Shown here: positions 15,443 through 19,870 of the stretch, piece by piece
Numbering within the stretch: position 1 is the first letter of the stretch
Layout of the letters: every line of letters begins with the position of its first letter
Source: Candidatus Thorarchaeota archaeon
GTDB lineage: Archaea > Asgardarchaeota > Thorarchaeia > Thorarchaeales > Thorarchaeaceae
Assembly: GCA_029855935.1 (NCBI GenBank)
Contig: JAGSHN010000021.1
Span: 1-19,870, forward strand
Length of the DNA: 19,870 nucleotides
Reading direction: 5' to 3'
Notes under the pieces: generated by a model
What the model saw: only the letters and a program-made list of their open reading frames with translations
What the model was told of the DNA's origin: nothing
Databases searched by the model: none
Program-made: the position numbers and the translations under genes

Positions 15443-16234
15443 TTATGGAGATGGCAGATACAAGAGGTTGTAGTAGTATAGGCCCATCAAGAACATGACA
15501 ATCAGGACTAGGACTGTCGCGTTGCCTACGAGCCAGCCACGGGCGGCCTTCTTTGATATGTGGATTGGTCCGAGTGACTTTATGCCAGTGGGAGCACTGC
15601 TGTTCGGATCGTGAGCGCGCCAGATAATCTCAAGTGGGCTCGCATTGCTCGGAAATATGTCAAGATAGAGATGGCTTGCATAGCCCATCAGGAAGAGGGC
15701 GGCCATATAGTACTCCACGCTCGCACCAACGCTGAATGACATTGTTGTGACAATTGCGACAGCCACATTGACCAACGTCATCAGAGTGATCAGGAAAGGT
15801 AGAATGGCAGAATGAAACACCAGATTGCGGTGACGCGAGATTCCCAACAGCGGTATGTCCCAGTCGGGAACAAGAGCACCAGTGATTGTAATGAGTGCGC
15901 CCATTGCAATTGACAGGTTACCAGCGAGGGGGATTCCCGAAGTCCAGAGGTAGAGGGCAGAGCCAGCAAGTGAGCCGACACAGAAGACAACGAATGAGAG
16001 AGCACCAACAGCCCCCTTGTTGCCAGTCGTCCTGTCAGGCTTGTCCTTGTGAGGTGCCTGCCAGTAGAGGATTGGCACTGCAATAATCATCAGTCCCACA
16101 CCGCCAGCGAGATAGTAGACAGCAAACTCCCTCAACCGGCCGATGTCCGAGGCCCAGACACTGTACGCCAAGATCACCGAATACAGTCCGACGAACAGTG
16201 ATAGAGAGAAGACCATATGTGATAGACGGTTCAT
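15443..16234 (-). CDS. DUF457/YdjM-like integral membrane protein (putative metal-dependent hydrolase)
   Basis: Starting at ATG 16234 (AGGTG six bases upstream) the product has 263 residues. Seven hydrophobic segments can be traced (about 8-28, 38-58, 76-96, 103-122, 142-165, 172-190, 235-255). The YdjM/DUF457 pattern is visible: PDWDIP (123-128), SRHRNLVFHS (His135, His141) and SHLYLDIFP (His188, Asp192). These His/Asp residues are thought to bind a metal within the membrane; the physiological substrate is unknown. ATG 16279 is a possible alternative start, adding 15 residues. The open frame beyond that is antisense to the zinc-finger gene. It is divergent from the GTPase cluster across a gap of about 100 bases. 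Confidence 0.82.
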   Translation of the reverse strand: MNRLSHMVFSLSLFVGLYSVILAYSVWASDIGRLREFAVYYLAGGVGLMIIAVPILYWQAPHKDKPDRTTGNKGAVGALSFVVFCVGSLAGSALYLWTSGIPLAGNLSIAMGALITITGALVPDWDIPLLGISRHRNLVFHSAILPFLITLMTLVNVAVAIVTTMSFSVGASVEYYMAALFLMGYASHLYLDIFPSNASPLEIIWRAHDPNSSAPTGIKSLGPIHISKKAARGWLVGNATVLVLIVMFLMGLYYYNLLYLPSP

Positions 16235-16321
16235 CACGTGCACCTGCGGAAGAACGCTCTTCGGTAGTACGCGCGTCATATTTCTTATCTCTTTTTGCTC
16301 TACATTGCAACAGTCCCCTAG

Positions 16322-16327
16322 GGTGAT
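16322..16327 (+). promoter_or_regulatory. Shine-Dalgarno site of the zinc-finger gene
   Basis: GGTGAT, nine bases before ATG 16337, matches the archaeal 16S tail over six bases and supports that start. Confidence 0.55.
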
Positions 16328-16336
16328 GCTGACAAG

Positions 16337-16741
16337 ATGGATAGGCCAACACGTGGCGGACGAGATGGAGAAGGGATTGACAGGCGCGCCCTGCTGGAGC
16401 CGTACTGCCCACTGTGTGGCAGATACAAGGGAGTAGGGCCGTGTGATCGTCCAGGCTGCGCGTCGGAATGGGAGAGGGCCATAGAGGAGAGCGTGGCGCC
16501 CACCCTGAGCGAGGAGGACAAGCTCTGTAGGTCCTGCGGCAACCCTGCCACCATTAGTTGTCACGTCTGCGGGGCATCGTACTGTGACACGCACGGAACA
16601 AAGAATACGCTGAGGACAGTCCCCGAAATGACGTGCCATATCGGACTTTGTGCAGTATGCGGACGGCCTGTCTGTGATCACTGCTGGCTATATAGAGAGG
16701 ATGTGGGAATCGTCTGCCTCGATCATCTCGATGGCCACTAG
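16337..16741 (+). CDS. Multi-zinc-finger protein with cross-brace-like Cys/His pattern
   Basis: A 134-residue protein with fourteen Cys residues. A first group, C24-x2-C27-x8-C36-x4-C41, is followed by a short acidic linker. Two linked groups then follow: C64-x2-C67-x7-C75-x2-C78-x4-C83-x2-H86, and C105-x2-C108-x4-C113-x2-C116-x10-C127-x2-H130. The paired CxxC...CxxH spacing resembles B-box/RING-type cross-brace fingers, usually protein-binding, although no specific family can be named. An E3-like role is only speculation. No membrane segment. It lies six bases from the earliest possible start of the next gene, so it may head the cluster leading to the longin-GTPase. Confidence 0.8.
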   Translation: MDRPTRGGRDGEGIDRRALLEPYCPLCGRYKGVGPCDRPGCASEWERAIEESVAPTLSEEDKLCRSCGNPATISCHVCGASYCDTHGTKNTLRTVPEMTCHIGLCAVCGRPVCDHCWLYREDVGIVCLDHLDGH

Positions 16742-16800
16742 CACGCAATGCAGAGTGGCCAGGGCAAATTGCGAGGAGAATCACTACAGTACGCGGAACA

Positions 16801-16809
16801 GATTTATGC
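16801..16809 (+). promoter_or_regulatory. Possible internal TATA box of the longin/winged-helix gene
   Basis: GATTTATGC, about 32-40 bases before ATG 16841. If real, the gene has its own near-leaderless promoter and the earlier ATG 16748 is not used. Confidence 0.4.
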
Positions 16810-16840
16810 ACTATCTGGGACTCACAGGCTGGGGCGTCAG

Positions 16841-17950
16841 ATGCCGGCTGCCGTGTTCATACTACATCTTGATGAGATGCAAGGGTTCGTGGTCGAGAAG
16901 AGGTTCCCCTCGACCTTCAGTCTCAATGAGCGAATCCTGAATCTCGTCTACTACGGGCATCACGAGCAGCCCGGCCAAGAAGTCCAGCTTCACAATATTG
17001 ACGGGAGAAGGATTGTGACCTTCGGGACGCAGGCCCGGCCGGACTGGCTTGCCTGCTTTGTGCTATCCGATGAGACTGACTTCGGGCCAAACAAGGAGGT
17101 CTTCGCTGGCATGGGACGTCTCATGCTGGAGCTTGCCGCGGAGGATCCCAAGCTCGTGGATGTCGGCGAGATTGTCCGAAGAAGGCAGGTCATACCAGCC
17201 CCGAGCCAAGAACAGAGATGCGCAGCCACATTCACTAGCCCATCCTCGACGCTTGTACTAGAGCGACTGGAGGAGCTCGGTCTTGAGAGGTCTGCCCGTC
17301 TTGCGATATGGTTGCGGGACGAGATTCATGCTCAGGATGTCAATCTTGCCGACGCGGTCAGACCTCTGATGGACGCCGAAATCGTCGCTGTCGAGATGTT
17401 CCAGAAGACCACCGAGGTCGTCTATCTTCTGGCGGACGTATTTGCCTATCGCGCGCCTCCTGTTGAAGCACTCAGATACGCCGAGGAGAACATGCCTGAT
17501 GTTGCAGAGCAGTACGCTCAGCTCGTGAAGGAGTTCTTCTCCCCGGACCCACCAGCCAAGGGGTACAACCCGACTATTCCTGTCGACGACCCCAACTCAC
17601 CCATCGTCGAGGACAGAAGAACGATTGCAGGGTTGCTCACGAAGAGCCTGCTCTACACCGTCATCCGATACCTTCGGGAGAGACCACAGACGGCCTCCGA
17701 GATCTCGCAGACCAGCATCCTTCCCGAACGTATCGTGAATCGATCGCTCTGGGAGCTGGAGACCGAGCGGGTTGCTGCTCGATTGGATGACGGGATGTGG
17801 GTACTCGTGACAGACCCGAGGATTGAAGTATTCATGCCGGAATTTGTACTCCCGATTGTTGCGAGACGCGTCTCCGAAAAGGAAATAGGAGCGGAGCTAG
17901 GCAAGAGATACCTTGAGCTCCTCACCGAGAAGTGGAGTGAGAGTCGATGA
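16841..17950 (+). CDS. Longin/roadblock-like N-domain with tandem winged-helix-like domains (Nprl2/3-like architecture)
   Basis: A 369-residue soluble protein of no assigned family. Residues 1-118 look like a small alpha/beta sensor of the longin or roadblock type: MPAAVFILHL, an EMQGFVVEKRFP hairpin, a helix, then RRIVTFG and WLACFVL strands and the MGRLMLELAAE helix. Residues 135-205 and 262-330 each look like a winged helix; the second is clearest (LLYTVIRYLRE, TASEISQ, RIVNRSLWELE, then a GMWVLV wing). The start is uncertain: ATG 16748 is also in frame, but 16841 begins exactly at the first strand and follows a TATA-like element. Its stop overlaps the next ATG (ATGA), so it is translationally coupled to the longin-GTPase. 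Longin plus winged helix recalls Nprl2/Nprl3, regulators of Rag GTPases; this is an architectural parallel, not shown homology. Confidence 0.75.
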   Translation: MPAAVFILHLDEMQGFVVEKRFPSTFSLNERILNLVYYGHHEQPGQEVQLHNIDGRRIVTFGTQARPDWLACFVLSDETDFGPNKEVFAGMGRLMLELAAEDPKLVDVGEIVRRRQVIPAPSQEQRCAATFTSPSSTLVLERLEELGLERSARLAIWLRDEIHAQDVNLADAVRPLMDAEIVAVEMFQKTTEVVYLLADVFAYRAPPVEALRYAEENMPDVAEQYAQLVKEFFSPDPPAKGYNPTIPVDDPNSPIVEDRRTIAGLLTKSLLYTVIRYLRERPQTASEISQTSILPERIVNRSLWELETERVAARLDDGMWVLVTDPRIEVFMPEFVLPIVARRVSEKEIGAELGKRYLELLTEKWSESR

Positions 17951-18831
17951 TCAGAGGGATCTACATACTCAATGACACCAGCCTTGTCTACTCAAAGGAC
18001 TACTCGGAGAGTGAGCTCACCGCCGAGCTTGTGCGATTTCTTGTGAGCCTCAGCGAGTTCGTCAAACACGTCGACATAGGCGAGGACATCGAGCATATGG
18101 ACATCGGGCCTTGGCGCCTCTTCTACACCAAGCGGGATCGCTTCACCTTTGTGGCACTTGCAGACAAGGCTGATGACATAGCCCAGATCAATGAAAGACT
18201 CAGTCAGCTCGTGAACGTCTTCATGCGCGAGTTTGCAAACTTGGCGCTGACCAACCAGCCTCTTGTCGGGCTCGACGAGAAGGTCGACGAGATAGCAGTG
18301 ACTATGGTCAAGGTGGCCATCCTCGGCTACGCGGGCGTCGGGAAGACGACCACGCTCCACCTCTTGCGCGGAGAAACCCTGCCTCTGATACACGACCCTA
18401 CAATCGGTGTCAGTATCAAGAAGCTGCCCGAGGAGGTCGAGAATGCAAACATAGTATTGTGGGATCTTGCGGGCCAGTCGCGTTTCAGTATTCTCTGGGC
18501 CAAGATGATAGCCAACGCTCAGGTGGTCATTATAGTCACCGACAGCACCCTTGAGAACGTTCTGCGAAGTAAGAAGCTCGTCAGCCTAGTGAAGGAAGAG
18601 GTCCCAGACGCAAAGATCATTGGGATTGCCAACAAGCAGGACCTGCCCACTGCACTGACCGCCGAGAGGGTCGGGCAGATTCTGGGGATTCCGACCTACG
18701 AACTCGTTGCAATCGACATCTCGTACAGAGACAGGCTGATTCAGATTATTCGCAAGGCCATACTGGAGGGCAAGAGGGAGAGCAAGAGCGCCTCGGGCTC
18801 ATCCTCATCGTCGGCCTCAGCGAGCCAGTGA
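17947..18831 (+). CDS. Arf-like small GTPase with N-terminal longin-like domain
   Basis: The 294 residues have two parts. Residues 1-115 look like a longin domain: MIRGIYILND then LVYSKDYS resembles the first hairpin of adaptin sigma/mu chains, followed by a helix, WRLFYTKRD and FTFVALADK strands and a long helix. Residues 120-275 are a small GTPase with all motifs: Walker A GYAGVGKT (127-134), PTIG (151-154), WDLAGQSRF (172-180, catalytic Gln177) and NKQDLP (229-234). PTIG and NKQDLP are Arf-family signatures. The tail is serine/alanine-rich with no prenylation CaaX. There is no N-terminal myristoylation glycine, and the longin domain replaces Arf's amphipathic helix. It starts inside the stop of the previous gene. 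A nucleotide-dependent switch, possibly at membranes, is likely; partners are unknown. Confidence 0.9.
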   Translation: MIRGIYILNDTSLVYSKDYSESELTAELVRFLVSLSEFVKHVDIGEDIEHMDIGPWRLFYTKRDRFTFVALADKADDIAQINERLSQLVNVFMREFANLALTNQPLVGLDEKVDEIAVTMVKVAILGYAGVGKTTTLHLLRGETLPLIHDPTIGVSIKKLPEEVENANIVLWDLAGQSRFSILWAKMIANAQVVIIVTDSTLENVLRSKKLVSLVKEEVPDAKIIGIANKQDLPTALTAERVGQILGIPTYELVAIDISYRDRLIQIIRKAILEGKRESKSASGSSSSSASASQ

Positions 18832-18991
18832 AGAGAAGGAGATGCCGAGATAGATGCACCGTTCTGTTGCGCAGGATGCCATCAGAGCCTTATGATTCGG
18901 TATTCGCATATTCGTTTCTGGTGTCGTCAGGCCCATCACGACAAAGGTTAAGAACGTCACAAAAGAATAGGAGCCTACCTGCACAGACAAT

Positions 18992-18997
18992 AGGTGA
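18992..18997 (+). promoter_or_regulatory. Shine-Dalgarno site of the coiled-coil/SHOCT gene
   Basis: AGGTGA, six bases before ATG 19004. It fixes the start. Confidence 0.6.
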
Positions 18998-19003
18998 CAG
19001 TCT

Positions 19004-19645
19004 ATGGACCTGAACTTGACGGAGATACTTGAGAAGCTGAAGGCGATAGAGAGCTTCGCAGCCAAAGTGACTGAGACAAAGAAGCTTGCGGACGATCTTG
19101 CTCTGAATTTCGCGAGGATGAAGGAAACGATCAACAAGGCTCTGAATGATGCCTTCAGAGAGATAGCCGACCAGATAGAGACCCTGCGACGGAATATGGA
19201 GTTGATGGAGAGCATGCAGGCCACGTCCCAATCAGGAGAGACGTCGCCACCAGCAGCCAAAGTGGCCCCTTCACAGCCAAGTTCGCCACCAGCAGCACCA
19301 GAGGCGCCTGCCGTGCCTGAGCCCCAGCCCGCCAAGCCCGAGGCCCAGCCAGAAGCAGTAACAGAGGCTCCCGCCGAACCTGCACCCAAGGCCGTTGCAG
19401 AACCTGCGCCGCAGACTGCAACAGAGGCGCCAACACCCCCAAAGGAGGTTGCGCCTCCAGCCGTTGAGAAGTCGCCAGAGCTTGAAGTGCTTGAGCAGAA
19501 GAAGGAGAAACTGAAGGCAGCCCTCACGGACCTCAGATTTGACTACATGAGGGGATACATCCCAGAGGACGAATACAAGCAGAAAGAGGCCGAACTCGAC
19601 CACCAGCTTGAGGAGATTGACAAGCAGATTGCGGCACTGAAGTAG
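19004..19645 (+). CDS. Coiled-coil protein with Pro/Ala/Glu-rich linker and SHOCT-like C-terminus
   Basis: A 213-residue, three-part protein. Residues 1-70 are a charged amphipathic coiled coil (LTEILEKLKAIE onward). Residues 75-160 are a disordered linker of Pro, Ala and Glu with repeating PEAPA/AEPAP units. Residues 160-213 form a second helical pair, LEQKKEKLKAALTDLRFDYMRGYIPEDEYKQKEAELD, carrying the [FY]-x-G-x-I-x-x-[DE]-E-[YF] pattern of SHOCT-like domains, usually an oligomerisation or docking hairpin. There is no membrane segment. It lies 172 bases after the longin-GTPase on the same strand and has its own SD, so it may be a separate unit. A scaffold role is inferred from its shape only. 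Confidence 0.82.
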   Translation: MDLNLTEILEKLKAIESFAAKVTETKKLADDLALNFARMKETINKALNDAFREIADQIETLRRNMELMESMQATSQSGETSPPAAKVAPSQPSSPPAAPEAPAVPEPQPAKPEAQPEAVTEAPAEPAPKAVAEPAPQTATEAPTPPKEVAPPAVEKSPELEVLEQKKEKLKAALTDLRFDYMRGYIPEDEYKQKEAELDHQLEEIDKQIAALK

Positions 19646-19669
19646 AGGTGGCACGTAGGCAGTGAGGCC

Positions 19670-19699
19670 AGCGGGTGCGAGTCGCTGGTCTCACCCGCT
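19670..19699 (+). terminator. Stem-loop just after the coiled-coil gene
   Basis: AGCGGGTG at 19670-19677 pairs perfectly with CACCCGCT at 19692-19699 around a 14-base loop, 24 bases after the stop. No T run follows, so it may stabilise the mRNA end rather than terminate it. Confidence 0.35.
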
Positions 19700-19792
19700 C
19701 CTGTCGCATATCTCCTCAACGTGAGTGCCGTATTCCACGCGATGGTATCGCAAGTACGGACGAACACGGTCAAGAACAGTAAATCTCAAAGC

Positions 19793-19811
19793 AGCAACCA
19801 GACTGGTTGCT
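19793..19811. repeat. 19-base perfect palindrome around a central A
   Basis: AGCAACCAG and CTGGTTGCT flank one A, giving nine matched pairs. The symmetry suits a dimeric regulator's operator or a short hairpin (seven pairs, five-base loop). No adjacent gene is visible inside the window on its right. Confidence 0.45.
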
Positions 19812-19870
19812 CAGAAAGGAACAGGCTGTGCAGGACACGATGGCACGAGAAACCATGTGAAGAAGAGTGA

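Larger units (their letters stand above)
19646..19870. other. Non-coding stretch at the right end
   Basis: No convincing frame is seen. It holds an 8-bp stem (19670-19699) just after the coiled-coil gene and a 19-base palindrome (19793-19811). No tRNA is seen. Confidence 0.5.

Noticed and set aside
14794-15498. 234-codon plus-strand frame over gltX start and the Cys-rich gene
   Set aside because: Ser/Arg-rich shadow that crosses two supported genes.
16279-16681. N-terminal extension of the membrane protein frame
   Set aside because: It is antisense to the zinc-finger gene and has no membrane or domain character; SD and topology favour 16234.
19646-19870. Possible tRNA or CRISPR-like element at the right end
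   Set aside because: No T-loop GTTCRA, no cloverleaf and no spaced direct repeats; only two inverted repeats.

Overview
The window looks like archaeal chromosome, most likely from an Asgard archaeon. A Thorarchaeia-like lineage is my best guess, but no rRNA or marker tree is available here. The archaeal signs are a histone, an archaeal/eukaryotic-type glutamyl-tRNA synthetase, AT-rich TATA-like boxes about 25-35 bases before several starts, leaderless or short-leader genes, and Shine-Dalgarno sites of the GGAGGTGAT type. The Asgard signs are an Arf-like small GTPase fused to a probable longin domain, cross-brace zinc-finger and coiled-coil/SHOCT-like neighbours, and a huge secreted protein with duplicated DUF2341-LamG modules. 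Base composition is moderately GC-rich and uniform, with no insertion sequence, integrase, CRISPR array or tRNA seen.

Layout. 1-5902 (minus): N-terminal 1,967 residues of a giant secreted beta-sandwich protein that runs off the left edge. 5903-6358: non-coding, with its promoter and one hairpin. 6359-8705 (minus): DUF2334 polysaccharide-deacetylase-like protein, archaeal histone (TTG start with a strong SD) and a ThiI-like THUMP protein whose PP-loop is degenerate. 8811-12415 (plus): a hydantoinase/5-oxoprolinase pair, HyuA and HyuB, with an odd start for hyuB. 12412-14969 (minus): a basic protein of unknown function and GltX. 15111-15404 (plus): a small Cys-rich acidic protein. 15443-16234 (minus): a DUF457/YdjM-like membrane protein. 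16337-19645 (plus): zinc-finger protein, longin-like/winged-helix protein, longin-Arf GTPase, and SHOCT-like coiled-coil protein. 19646-19870: non-coding, with two inverted repeats.

The most interesting part is 16337-19645. The longin-like/winged-helix gene is coupled to the longin-GTPase gene by an ATGA overlap, so the two are probably co-expressed and may act together. Longin plus winged helix recalls eukaryotic Nprl2/Nprl3, and longin next to an Arf-family GTPase recalls the SR-alpha/SR-beta and Arf/adaptin pairings. A primitive GTPase switch with its regulator is a reasonable but unproven reading. The rest is housekeeping (translation, chromatin), catabolism (HyuAB) and cell-surface biology.
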